DNA of 64,000 bases from Pseudomonas sp. v388. GTDB taxonomy: Bacteria > Pseudomonadota > Gammaproteobacteria > Pseudomonadales > Pseudomonadaceae. Shown piece after piece: positions 37,586-46,196 of the stretch (the first letter of the stretch is position 1; every line of letters begins with the position of its first letter). Below the pieces are notes generated by a model. That model worked only from the letters and a program-made list of their open reading frames with translations. It was not told the origin of the DNA and did no database searches. The stretch spans positions 62,001 through 126,000 of the forward strand of contig NZ_RHQN01000009.1 in NCBI RefSeq assembly GCF_003935425.1, read 5' to 3'. Both the position numbers and the translations under genes were made by a program.

Positions 37586-39520
37586 ATGAGCAAGGCAGAT
37601 GCGTTCACTCAGGCAGGCAAGACGGCAGTGCTGCAGAACATTCACGGGACCATGCAGTTCCTGCAGAAATATCCGCCGTTCAACCAGATGGAAAGCGCGC
37701 ACCTGGCGTACCTGGTCGAGCAATGCCAGCTGCGCTTCTATGCCGCCGGAGACAGCATCATCAAGCCGGCCGACGGGCCAGTAGAACACTTTTACGTCGT
37801 CAAACAAGGGCAAGTGGTGGGCGAGCGCCCGCATTCGGCCAAGGGCGGCACCGAGACCACCTTCGAGATCAGCACCGGCGAATGCTTTCCGCTCGCGGCG
37901 CTGCTGGGCGAGCGCGCGACGCGAACCGAACACCTGGCCGCCGAAGACACGTTTTGCCTGCAACTGAACAAACAGGCGTTCATCAAGCTGTTCGCGTTGT
38001 CCACGGTGTTCCGCGACTTCGCGCTGCGCGGCGTCAGCAGCCTGCTGGATCAGGTCAATCAGCAGGTTCAGCAGCGCGCCGCCGAAACCCTGGGTACCCA
38101 GTATTCCCTCAACACGCGGCTGGGCGAACTGGCCATGCGCCATCCGGTGATGTGCAGCCCGCAAACGCCGATGCGTGAAGCGGTCAGGCTGATGCATGAA
38201 CAGCAGGTGGGCAGCATCGTCATCGTCGATGAACATCAGGCGCCGTTGGGCATCTTCACCTTGCGTGACCTGCGCGAGGCGGTGGCCGATGTGGATGCCG
38301 ATTTCAGCCAGCCCATTGACCGGCATATGAGCCATGCGCCGTTTCACCTCAGCCCGGATGCCAGCGCCTTCGATGCAGCCATCGCGATGACCGGCCGCCA
38401 CATTGCCCACGTGTGCCTGGTGAGAAACGGGCGGCTGTGCGGTGTGGTCTCCGAGCGGGATCTGTTTTCCCTGCAACGGGTCGACCTGGTGCATCTGGCC
38501 CGCACCATTCGCAACGCGCCACGCATCGAAGCGCTGGTCAACCTGCGCGGCGACATCGTGCAACTGGTCGACCGGATGCTGGCCCACGGCGCGTCGTCGA
38601 CCCAGATCACCCAGATCATCACACTGCTCAACGACCATACGGTTTGCCGGGTCATCGAACTGACCCTGGAAGAAAAAGGCGATCCGGGCGTTCCCTTCAG
38701 CTGGCTGTGCTTTGGCAGCGAAGGGCGACGCGAGCAGACGCTGCACACCGATCAGGACAACGGCATCGTGTTCGAAGCCCGCGACGCCGCCCACGCGGCA
38801 GAAATACGCGGCCTGCTGCTGCCGATCGCCGAACGGATCAACCAGGTGCTGGCCCAATGCGGATTCAGCCTGTGCAAAGGCAACATCATGGCCGGCAACC
38901 CCGAGCTGTGCCTGTCGCGGGCCGAATGGTCGCGGCGTTTTGCAGCGTTCGTTCGGGAAGCAACGCCCGAGAACCTGCTGGCGTCGAGCATTTATTTCGA
39001 TCTGCGCGTGGTGTGGGGCGAGGAAAGCGGCGTCGAACAGCTGCGGCGCTCGATCATCAACCAGATCGGTGACAACCGCCTGTTCCAACGCATGATGGCC
39101 GACAACGCGCTGCGCCATCGCCCGCCGGTGGGGCGTTTCAAGGATTTCGTACTGGCGCGCAAAGGCGCTGAAAAAGACACGCTGGACCTCAAGACCGAAG
39201 GGTTGACCCCATTCGTCGATGGCGCCCGGTTGCTGGCGCTGGCCAATGGCATCGGCGCGACCAGCACCCTGGATCGTCTGCGCCAGCTGGTCGAGCGGGA
39301 AGTCGTCGACCCGCTGGACGGCGCCGCCTATGAAGAGGCTTATCACTTCATCCAGCAAACCCGCATGCAGCAGCATCAGTTGCAGAGTCGGCAGAACCTG
39401 CCCTACTCCAACCGGATCGACCCGGACACCTTGAACCACCTTGACCGGCGCATCCTGCGCGAATCGTTTCGCCAGGCACAGCGCCTGCAATCCAGCCTGA
39501 CCCTGCGCTATCAGCTATGA
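37586..39520 (+). CDS. cNMP-binding / CBS-pair / DUF294 nucleotidyltransferase protein
   Basis: The 644-aa protein has four parts: a cyclic-nucleotide-binding domain (about residues 20-135), two CBS domains (about 175-300, 'MRHPVMCSPQTPMREAVRLMHEQQVGSIVIVDE'), a GlnD-like nucleotidyltransferase (about 365-500, 'WLCFGSEGRREQTLHTDQDNGIVF') and a DUF294 C-terminal substrate-binding region. The nucleotidyltransferase motif is intact. Such proteins are often paired with a DnaQ-like exonuclease, as here by an ATGA overlap. I use the ATG at 37586 (MSKADAF), which matches relatives I remember; ATG 37553 would add 11 residues. Neither has a strong ribosome site. Confidence 0.85.
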   Translation: MSKADAFTQAGKTAVLQNIHGTMQFLQKYPPFNQMESAHLAYLVEQCQLRFYAAGDSIIKPADGPVEHFYVVKQGQVVGERPHSAKGGTETTFEISTGECFPLAALLGERATRTEHLAAEDTFCLQLNKQAFIKLFALSTVFRDFALRGVSSLLDQVNQQVQQRAAETLGTQYSLNTRLGELAMRHPVMCSPQTPMREAVRLMHEQQVGSIVIVDEHQAPLGIFTLRDLREAVADVDADFSQPIDRHMSHAPFHLSPDASAFDAAIAMTGRHIAHVCLVRNGRLCGVVSERDLFSLQRVDLVHLARTIRNAPRIEALVNLRGDIVQLVDRMLAHGASSTQITQIITLLNDHTVCRVIELTLEEKGDPGVPFSWLCFGSEGRREQTLHTDQDNGIVFEARDAAHAAEIRGLLLPIAERINQVLAQCGFSLCKGNIMAGNPELCLSRAEWSRRFAAFVREATPENLLASSIYFDLRVVWGEESGVEQLRRSIINQIGDNRLFQRMMADNALRHRPPVGRFKDFVLARKGAEKDTLDLKTEGLTPFVDGARLLALANGIGATSTLDRLRQLVEREVVDPLDGAAYEEAYHFIQQTRMQQHQLQSRQNLPYSNRIDPDTLNHLDRRILRESFRQAQRLQSSLTLRYQL

Positions 39521-40230
39521 ATCTGTTCGACTGGCTACGCCCACGCCCTCGCAAAACCGAACTGGACGACTCGCAACGTCAACGTCTGGCCGCCTTGCCG
39601 CCTGCCGCGCCGCTCAATGACCAGTCGCTGCGCCAACAGCGCTGGGTCGTGCTGGACCTGGAAACCAGCGGCTTGAACATGAACCGCGATCAAGTGCTGT
39701 CCATCGGCGCAGTGGTTATCGAGGATGGCGCCATCGATCTGGGCCAGCAGTTCGAACGCACTCTTTTACGTGTCGATCACAAGGTCAGCCCGGCGGTCTT
39801 GCTGCACGGTCTGGCGCCCAGCACCATTGCAGCCGGCAGCGAGCCGGTCGAGGCGCTGCTGGATTTCATGGCGTTCGTGGGGTCTGGCCCGATACTCGGT
39901 TTTCACGCGCCATTCGATCAACACATGCTGGGGCGGGCGCTGAAGGACAGTTTGGGTTACTGCCTGCAACACCCGTTTCTGGACGTCGCGGAGATCGCCC
40001 CAATGCTGTTCGAGCAGGCCAATTTGCGTCAGGCCGGGCTCGACGACTGGACGCAATTCTTCGGCCTGCACGTCGACGAGCGGCACAACGCCAGTGCAGA
40101 TGCTCTGGTGACGGCTGAACTGGCGTTGATCCTGTTCAGCCATGCGCGCAAACAACAACTCGACAGCCCAGTGGCCCTGGAACAACGCCTGGGGCAGTGG
40201 CGCAGGCGCAGGCAGTCGCATTCCTTTTAG
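39517..40230 (+). CDS. DnaQ-like 3'-5' exonuclease (DEDDh family)
   Basis: The 237-aa protein has the exonuclease motifs in order: ExoI 'VVLDLETSGLN' (D46, E48), ExoII 'ILGFHAPFDQHML' near 126, and ExoIII 'ERHNASADALVTAEL' near 188 with the catalytic histidine and aspartate. It resembles PolC-type proofreading domains but lacks a polymerase. It overlaps the upstream nucleotidyltransferase gene by four bases, so the two are made together; the substrate is not known. Confidence 0.88.
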   Translation: MNLFDWLRPRPRKTELDDSQRQRLAALPPAAPLNDQSLRQQRWVVLDLETSGLNMNRDQVLSIGAVVIEDGAIDLGQQFERTLLRVDHKVSPAVLLHGLAPSTIAAGSEPVEALLDFMAFVGSGPILGFHAPFDQHMLGRALKDSLGYCLQHPFLDVAEIAPMLFEQANLRQAGLDDWTQFFGLHVDERHNASADALVTAELALILFSHARKQQLDSPVALEQRLGQWRRRRQSHSF

Positions 40231-40246
40231 GCCCGATTTATCGGGC
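40231..40246 (+). other. Short hairpin after the exonuclease gene
   Basis: GCCCGA-TTTA-TCGGGC is a perfect six-base stem immediately after the stop codon. There is no T-run. Confidence 0.4.
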
Positions 40247-40261
40247 GCACTTCAATACGAC

Positions 40262-40331
40262 TTCGCCAGCAAGCTGGCTCCTGCACTTAGGCAGCGCACA
40301 CCGCGCCCGCAGGAGCCAGCTTGCTGGCGAA
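40262..40331. repeat. REP pair, perfect 23-base inverted repeat
   Basis: Bases 40262-40284 and 40309-40331 are exact reverse complements (GCCAGCAAGCTGGCTCCTGC core) separated by 24 bases. It is the best-preserved REP pair in the window and reaches close to the PepSY gene's upstream region. Confidence 0.88.
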
Positions 40332-40414
40332 GAAGCCAACCCGGGCACAGAATAAACAGCTGCGCAGCTCAGGTCCCATTGAATTACAGTAGCGCCCTTT
40401 CGCCCGTGGATTCG

Positions 40415-41551
40415 ATGATGAAAAGCCAAACCGTGCGCCGCTGGTCGGTGGTTCATACCTGGAGCAGCCTGATCTGCACGCTGTTTCTGCTGATGCTGGC
40501 GCTCACCGGCCTGCCGCTGATCTTTCATCACGAGATCGACCACCTGCTGGGCGATGCGCCGCACTACCAAGACATGCCGGCCGATACTGCGCGGCTGAGT
40601 CTGGAACAACTGGTCAAGGCTGCCGAAGCGCATCGGCCCGGCGAAGTGCTGCAGTATTTCGGCTGGGACGAAGACGATCCCAACGGCGTGATGGCCATTA
40701 CTGCCGCTACCGCCGGCACCGAGCCCAACGCTTCGCACACCTTTGCGCTGGATGCGCGTACCGGCCAGGCGCTGGAAATGCCGTCGGCCAATGGCGGCTT
40801 CATGATGTTCATGCTGCGCCTGCATGTGGACATGTACGCCGAACTGCCCGGCAAGCTATTGCTGGCCTTCATGGGCGTGCTGTTTGTCGTGGCGATGGTC
40901 TCCGGAACGGTGCTGTACGCGCCGTTCATGCGCAAGCTGGAGTTCGGCACGGTGCGCGCCGGCAAGTCCACCCGCACTCGCTGGCTGGACCTGCATAACC
41001 TGATCGGCGTGGTGACGCTGACCTGGGCGCTGGTGGTGGGCGTGACCGGCGTGGTCAGCGCCTGCGCGGACCTGCTCATTGCCTCGTGGCGCAACGACAC
41101 GCTGGCGGCGATGGTTGCGCCGTATCGCGATGCACCGCCTTTGACCCAGCGTGCTCCGGCCGACCGCCTGCTGCAAATCGCCGCAGGCGTGGCACCGGGC
41201 ATGGAGGCCGACTTCATCGCATTCCCCGGCACGCGATTCTCCAGCGAACACCATTACGCGGTGTTTCTCAAAGGCAATACCCACCTGACCGCGTACCTGA
41301 CGACACCGGTGCTGATCGACGCCCGAACCCTGGAAGTGACCGCCGTGGTCGGCCGACCCTGGTACATGGACGCGCTGGGTATGTCGCAGCCCCTGCACTT
41401 TGGCGACTACGGCGGCATGCCGATGAAAATTCTCTGGGCTGCGCTGGATGTGCTGACCATCATCGTGCTCGGCAGCGGTGTTTACCTGTGGTGGGTCAGG
41501 CGCCGCGCTGCACAGCCGGCTGACGTTTCCCGACCGCAGGTTGCGCGATGA
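40415..41551 (+). CDS. PepSY-associated transmembrane protein
   Basis: The 378-aa inner membrane protein has four hydrophobic helices (near residues 15-37, 145-170, 195-220 and 340-362) with PepSY domains facing the periplasm, the pattern of the PiuB/PepSY_TM family. Conserved pieces are 'VVHTWSSLICTLFLLMLALTGLPLIF' and 'WLDLHNLIGVVTLTWALVVGVTGV'. Relatives are often linked to siderophore or iron-reduction loci. I use the ATG at 40415; the earlier open frame runs through the REP pair. The next small gene overlaps its stop. Confidence 0.85.
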   Translation: MMKSQTVRRWSVVHTWSSLICTLFLLMLALTGLPLIFHHEIDHLLGDAPHYQDMPADTARLSLEQLVKAAEAHRPGEVLQYFGWDEDDPNGVMAITAATAGTEPNASHTFALDARTGQALEMPSANGGFMMFMLRLHVDMYAELPGKLLLAFMGVLFVVAMVSGTVLYAPFMRKLEFGTVRAGKSTRTRWLDLHNLIGVVTLTWALVVGVTGVVSACADLLIASWRNDTLAAMVAPYRDAPPLTQRAPADRLLQIAAGVAPGMEADFIAFPGTRFSSEHHYAVFLKGNTHLTAYLTTPVLIDARTLEVTAVVGRPWYMDALGMSQPLHFGDYGGMPMKILWAALDVLTIIVLGSGVYLWWVRRRAAQPADVSRPQVAR

Positions 41552-41724
41552 GCAAAGCGTCGACGCTGCGCAGGATTTTCGCCATTCCACTGCTGATCGG
41601 CCTGCTCACGGCGGGCGGTCTGTTCGCAGCCCTTCTGGGCGACGGCTGGTGGGATGCGCTGGCGTGGCTGGGTATGGGCGTGGCGGCGGTGTTGAGTGCA
41701 AGGGGGTTGCTGGTCAGGAAGTAG
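41548..41724 (+). CDS. Small membrane protein, 58 aa, unknown function
   Basis: The gene overlaps the PepSY stop by ATGA, and encodes two hydrophobic helices, 'IFAIPLLIGLLTAGGLFAALLG' and 'WWDALAWLGMGVAAVLSARGLLV'. The coupling suggests a partner of the PepSY protein. I do not recognise a named family. Confidence 0.7.
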   Translation: MSKASTLRRIFAIPLLIGLLTAGGLFAALLGDGWWDALAWLGMGVAAVLSARGLLVRK

Positions 41725-41821
41725 GCGTAATGTGTTCCGCGCTTTCGAATACGTTTACTGCCGATTGCGCCCCAGTCCCACGCTGACTAGTCTAGAGGGC
41801 TGTCCGATCCGAGGAACACCC

Positions 41822-42451
41822 ATGTCCGCCCCCACCATGACGCTGTACTTCAACCCCGCTTCACCCTTCGCCCGCAAAGTGGTGGTCATGCTCCACGAGA
41901 CCGGCCAGCTCGACCGCGTCGCGTTGCAGACCACTGTCCTGACACCGGTCAGCCCATCCGCCGAACTCAACAACGACAACCCGGCCGGCAAGCTACCGGC
42001 CCTGCGGCTGGGGGACGGCAATGTGATCCATGACAGTCGGGTCATCCTTGACTACCTGGACCACCAGCATGTCGGCAACCCCCTGATCCCTCGTGAAGGT
42101 TCGGCACGCTGGCGCCGTCTGACCCTGGCGTCGCTGGCCGATGCGCTGCTGGATGCTGCATTGTTGATCCGCTACGAGCTTGCGCTGCGCCCTGAGGAAA
42201 AGCATTGGGACCAGTGGCTGGACGCCCAGCAGGAAAAGATCGAGCGCACCCTCGGTTACTTCGAGCAGGAAGCCATCACCGAACTCAGTTCTGCGTTCGA
42301 CATCGCCTCCATCAGCGTCGCCGCCGCCCTGGGTTATCTGGACTTCCGCCAGCCCGACCTGCGCTGGCGCAGCACGTATCCGAGGCTGGCAAGCTGGTAT
42401 CTGGAAATCAGTCAGCGGCCATCGATGCTGGCGAGCCAGCCCCGCGTCTGA
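41822..42451 (+). CDS. Glutathione S-transferase family protein
   Basis: The 209-aa protein has an N-terminal thioredoxin-like domain ('LYFNPASPFARKVVVMLHETG', with the conserved S-P-F-A-R site) and 'NPAGKLPALRLGDGNVIHDSRVILDYLD', the glutathione-binding segment, then a helical C-terminal domain. The substrate is not known. The ATG at 41822 lies just after GGAACACCC. It ends convergent with the small gene downstream of creD and overlaps it by 40 bases. Confidence 0.88.
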   Translation: MSAPTMTLYFNPASPFARKVVVMLHETGQLDRVALQTTVLTPVSPSAELNNDNPAGKLPALRLGDGNVIHDSRVILDYLDHQHVGNPLIPREGSARWRRLTLASLADALLDAALLIRYELALRPEEKHWDQWLDAQQEKIERTLGYFEQEAITELSSAFDIASISVAAALGYLDFRQPDLRWRSTYPRLASWYLEISQRPSMLASQPRV

Positions 42452-42576
42452 GCGACTGAGCGTCTGTTCCTGAGGCGCTCCACTCTGGCTGGAGCCTCGG
42501 GAAACAGGCTGGCGATCCTTGCCAGAAGAGTATTCGCCAGCTGCTGCTCTTCACGCAGCCCGAGCCACCTACTCAT
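42412..42576 (-). CDS. Small 54-aa protein coupled to creD, unknown function
   Basis: The start at 42576 overlaps the creD stop by eight bases and has GGAGG seven bases upstream, a strong site inside the end of creD. The product is basic and mostly helical ('REEQQLANTLLARIASLFPE', 'RVERLRNRRSVAQTRGWLASI'). Its 3' end overlaps the GST gene on the other strand. I do not know a named homologue. Confidence 0.65.
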   Translation of the reverse strand: MSRWLGLREEQQLANTLLARIASLFPEAPARVERLRNRRSVAQTRGWLASIDGR

Positions 42577-43945
42577 GTGCGACCTCCGCTTCCCCGGCCA
42601 CTGACGGGTTCGGCTTGAGCGAGGCGATGCCATACCAGTCGAGTTTGCGGGTGAGCACCATGAACACACCCAACAGGCCGAACAACAGCAACGAGCCCAT
42701 CAACAGCGCGTAATCCTCGGCGCTGAGCAGCCCGTAAAGCAGACCGTACAGCGCAGAAAGGCTGGCGGCGAAAGCCAGCCCGTGACGCACGCTGTGCAGA
42801 ACGTGGCAGACGTAGAAGCCGATCAGCGCAACGCAACCGCCGGCCGACAGCAGATACGCCGCTGTGAAACCCAGATGCTCGGACAGCGACAGCAGCATCA
42901 GGTAGAACAGCGCCAGCGCGGCGCCCACCAGCGCGTACTGGATCGGATGCACAGCCATGCTCTTGAGCACTTCGAACAGAAAGAACCCGGCGAATGTCAG
43001 CGCAATGAACAGCAGCGCGTATTTGATCGCTCGGTCGCTCTTGAGGTACTGATCCACCGGATCGATGAAGCTGACGCCAAAGCTGCGACTCTTGAAATCC
43101 TGGCAGTTGTCACTGACCAGGCAGGCGGTGAGCGCTCCCTGAAGATTGGTGGAGAAGAAAGTGGTTTGCCAGTGGGCACTGAAACCCTGCGCGGAAATTT
43201 CCCGACGCGCCGGCAGGTAGTTGCCGATGAAGCTGGGATGCGGCCAGTCGGCTGCCAGTTGCACGCTGCTGGATTTGCCCACCGGGATCACTTCCAGTTG
43301 GCCGGTGCCCTGCAAACGCAGGTCGAAACCGAAATCCAGGCGAGTCTGCCCGTGACCATGGAGCATCGGCAGGTCAGCGCTGACACCCTCGCCCAACCAG
43401 GCCAGTCGTGTACCCGGCACAAAATCCTGGGTGTCGGCGCCCAACTGCAAGTGCAGGGCGTTTTCAATGCCGCGAATGTCGCTGATCCCGACGGCCAGGA
43501 AAGGGCGATCAAAGGCGTAATCGTCAAAATCGACGGCAATGCCAAGCTGCTCGGGCAGCAGGAAATGCCCGCTGATGCGGTTGTCGGCGTGAAACAGGCG
43601 CGCTTCGTAGATCCCTCGCGAACGCGATTCAGTCTGCACCTTGCCGTCGAGTTCGAAGCGCTCGGGCAGAAAGTGCAGCGCCCCGCGCTCCTGTGCGGTT
43701 TCCAGGTAACGCTCATTGGTCTGCGCGTTGGTCTTCCAGATCCGCACCGTCTTGCGGTACGGAACGACCAGTATCGGCCCGCTCAATTGCTGGCTGAAGC
43801 TGGAACTGCGGGCAATATCGTCCAGCACTGCGTCGCGCTGCTGCTGACGATCACTGATCAGGCCGCCGATCATCAGCAGCGGAATCAGCAACAGAACGAT
43901 CAGCAGCGCGATCATCCCCAGTTTCATAGCCAGATTGCGGTTCAT
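42569..43945 (-). CDS. creD: CreD, inner membrane protein of the CreBC regulon
   Basis: The 458-aa protein has an N-terminal helix (residues 10-30, 'MIALLIVLLLIPLLMIGGLI') followed by a large periplasmic domain with 'SGPILVVPYRK' and about five C-terminal helices beginning near residue 312, the CreD pattern. CreD is the chief output of CreBC and affects envelope integrity and beta-lactam tolerance. It follows creC by 63 bases; I did not see the TTCAC-N6-TTCAC cre-tag in that gap. Confidence 0.92.
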   Translation of the reverse strand: MNRNLAMKLGMIALLIVLLLIPLLMIGGLISDRQQQRDAVLDDIARSSSFSQQLSGPILVVPYRKTVRIWKTNAQTNERYLETAQERGALHFLPERFELDGKVQTESRSRGIYEARLFHADNRISGHFLLPEQLGIAVDFDDYAFDRPFLAVGISDIRGIENALHLQLGADTQDFVPGTRLAWLGEGVSADLPMLHGHGQTRLDFGFDLRLQGTGQLEVIPVGKSSSVQLAADWPHPSFIGNYLPARREISAQGFSAHWQTTFFSTNLQGALTACLVSDNCQDFKSRSFGVSFIDPVDQYLKSDRAIKYALLFIALTFAGFFLFEVLKSMAVHPIQYALVGAALALFYLMLLSLSEHLGFTAAYLLSAGGCVALIGFYVCHVLHSVRHGLAFAASLSALYGLLYGLLSAEDYALLMGSLLLFGLLGVFMVLTRKLDWYGIASLKPNPSVAGEAEVAHE

Positions 43946-44008
43946 ACAGCTCTCCCTGTTTGTGATGGAGAGAGTCTGCGAAGCCTGTGTGGAGGAAATG
44001 TGGGGGCT

Positions 44009-45457
44009 TTATGGAGATTGTGTGCGCAGTGGACCTGTTGAAGGCAGGGTCAGTGTCACCAACACCCCATCGGGCACGTTGCCGATCTGCATTTCACCGC
44101 CATGCAACTGCACCACTTCTTCGACGAAATTCAGGCCCAGACCGGTGCTTTTGCGGCCGCTGTGCGGACGTGGCAGGGAGTAGAAGCGTTCACTGAGCCG
44201 TGGCAACGCGTAGTCGGGAATCGCTGCGGCATCGTTATAGAGCTTGAGACTGATGCGCGGGCCATTGCGCTCGGCCTCGAAACGCAGCGTGCCGCCGACG
44301 GGGGTGAAATCCAGCGCGTTGTCCAGCAGATTGCCGAGGGCCTGGCGCAGCAGAAAGCGCTCGCCCAGCAGGCTCAAGCCTGGGTCCACGTGTCGCTCGA
44401 CATTCAAGCCTCGGCTTTTGATGCAGGCGCCACGGGCTTCAAGCAGTTCTTCTATCAACGCAATCAGAGGTACGGATACCCGCTCTTCAAGCGTCTTGCG
44501 CTGTTCCACCATCGCCAGATTGAGCAAGCGTTCGATGAGTTGTTGCATGCGCGCGCTTTCGCCTTCGATATTGGCGACGAACCGCTGCCGCTGCGCAGCG
44601 GGCATTTCATCCTGCAACAGCTCGGCGGCGCCGCGAATCGCCGCCAGCGGGCTTTTCAGCTCATGGGTCAAGGTGTGCACATAGCGCTCGACGTAAGCTT
44701 TGCCTTCCAGTTGAGTACGCATATGTTCGACGGCGGCAGACAGTTGCTCCAGTTCACCGCCGCGATAATGCGGCAATTGAGCGCGGCGCCCTTCGCTCAC
44801 CGCCTGGGCATAACCGGTCAGGCGGCGTAACGCTGAACCGAGCCACCAGGAAAACAGCGCGCCCAGCACAAGCCCGAGCAGCATCAGGCCAGCGCCGTAC
44901 CACAACAAACGGCGCTCGGCCCGATCCACATAAGGCTGCAACGAGCTGTTGGGTTTGGCCACGGTCACCGTGCCGATGATCCGCCCGTTATCGCGAATCG
45001 GCGCGCCCACATGCATCACCGAGGAATTGGGATCATTCGGGTCGCTGCGGGTCGAGCGCGCGCCATACTCGCCGCGCAAAGTCAGATAAACGTCGTTCCA
45101 GCGGGAATAATCCTGGCCCTGCGCCACGCCGCTGGAGTCGAGCAGCACAATGCCGTTGGCGTCGGTGACGTAAATGCGGTTGTTGACCTGATTTTTCGCC
45201 AGCCCCCAGATGGTCGCTCCCGGCTGACGCTGGCCGTAGGCCTTGAGCGCATCGGGCAGACGGGTCTGGTCGAGGGTGCCATTACGAACATCTTCGTGGA
45301 GAATTTCCGCCAGCAGGTTGGCCGTGTCCACCAGGGTTTCTTCGGTAGATTGGCGCACGCCGGGGCGCACTTCCTTCATCACGGTACTGAGCACGAAATA
45401 GCCGGTCAGCGCGATGAACACCGCATACACCAGGAAGATCCGGATACTCAGCGGCAT
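44009..45457 (-). CDS. creC: CreC sensor histidine kinase
   Basis: The 482-aa kinase has two membrane helices (about residues 7-27 and 185-205), a periplasmic sensing domain between them, a HAMP linker, the phospho-acceptor H265 in 'TLTHELKSPLAAIRG', and an ATPase domain ('NLLDNALDFTPVGG', 'GRKSTGLGLNFVEEVV'). The ATG at 45457 overlaps the creB stop as TGATG, so the pair is translationally coupled. Confidence 0.93.
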   Translation of the reverse strand: MPLSIRIFLVYAVFIALTGYFVLSTVMKEVRPGVRQSTEETLVDTANLLAEILHEDVRNGTLDQTRLPDALKAYGQRQPGATIWGLAKNQVNNRIYVTDANGIVLLDSSGVAQGQDYSRWNDVYLTLRGEYGARSTRSDPNDPNSSVMHVGAPIRDNGRIIGTVTVAKPNSSLQPYVDRAERRLLWYGAGLMLLGLVLGALFSWWLGSALRRLTGYAQAVSEGRRAQLPHYRGGELEQLSAAVEHMRTQLEGKAYVERYVHTLTHELKSPLAAIRGAAELLQDEMPAAQRQRFVANIEGESARMQQLIERLLNLAMVEQRKTLEERVSVPLIALIEELLEARGACIKSRGLNVERHVDPGLSLLGERFLLRQALGNLLDNALDFTPVGGTLRFEAERNGPRISLKLYNDAAAIPDYALPRLSERFYSLPRPHSGRKSTGLGLNFVEEVVQLHGGEMQIGNVPDGVLVTLTLPSTGPLRTQSP

Positions 45458-46137
45458 CAGCTGTGTCCGGGGCTGTAACTGTAGCCAAGGCCGCGATGGG
45501 TCTGGATCGGCTCGGCTTCGGCCGCTATCTGGCGCAGTTTGGCGCGCAGGCTTTTGACGTGGCTGTCGATGCTGCGGTCGTAGCCGGCGTCCACTGCAAC
45601 ACCCATCGCGTCGAGCAACTGCTCTCGGCTGAACACCCGCTCGGGTTGCTCCAGCAGGCATTGCAACAGGCGAAATTCGTGGCGCGTCAGGCTCAGGGCC
45701 TGGCCGCGATAGCTGATCTGCACGCGCTCGCGATCAATCTGGAACAGCTCTGCGACGGGCGCCGTTGCCGTTCGCGGCTGCATGCGCTTGAGGATCGCCC
45801 GGACCCTCGCCGTGACTTCCCGCGGGCTGAACGGCTTGACCACATAATCATCGGCGCCGATTTCCAGCCCCACGACCCGGTCGATCTCGCCATCACGGGC
45901 GCTGAGAAACATGACCGGCACTTCGGTGAAGCGTCGCAATTGCTTGCAGGCTTCGAAACCGGTGATATCGGGCAGGCCGATATCCAGAATGATCAGGTCG
46001 GCGGGCGTTGCGCGCTGATGGTCGACGGCCTGCTGGCCCAGGCCAATCCAGGTGGTGGTGAAACCTTCGCTTTGCAGGGCATAGATCAACGTATCGGCAA
46101 TCGCGGCTTCATCTTCGACAATCAGAATGTGCGGCAT
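45457..46137 (-). CDS. creB: CreB response regulator (OmpR family)
   Basis: The 226-aa protein has a REC domain with D52 in 'LIILDIGLPDITG' and K near 102 ('VVKPFSPRE'), then an OmpR-type winged helix ('LTRHEFRLLQCLLEQPERVFSREQLLDAMG', 'HVKSLRAKLR'). It is followed directly by creC and creD, which it activates. Confidence 0.94.
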   Translation of the reverse strand: MPHILIVEDEAAIADTLIYALQSEGFTTTWIGLGQQAVDHQRATPADLIILDIGLPDITGFEACKQLRRFTEVPVMFLSARDGEIDRVVGLEIGADDYVVKPFSPREVTARVRAILKRMQPRTATAPVAELFQIDRERVQISYRGQALSLTRHEFRLLQCLLEQPERVFSREQLLDAMGVAVDAGYDRSIDSHVKSLRAKLRQIAAEAEPIQTHRGLGYSYSPGHS

Positions 46138-46196
46138 GGCATCCGAGCGCTTGGGGAGAGGCCGAAACGGTGCGTGATTTCAGCCCCCGCCGTCAA

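Noticed and set aside
37349-39490. 713-aa open frame antisense to the cNMP/CBS gene
   Set aside because: It mirrors a gene with clear domains; long antisense frames arise from high-GC codon bias, and it has no recognisable domain.
43946-44008. CreB cre-tag before creD
   Set aside because: No TTCAC-N6-TTCAC pattern is found in the creC-creD gap; creD is probably transcribed from upstream of creB.
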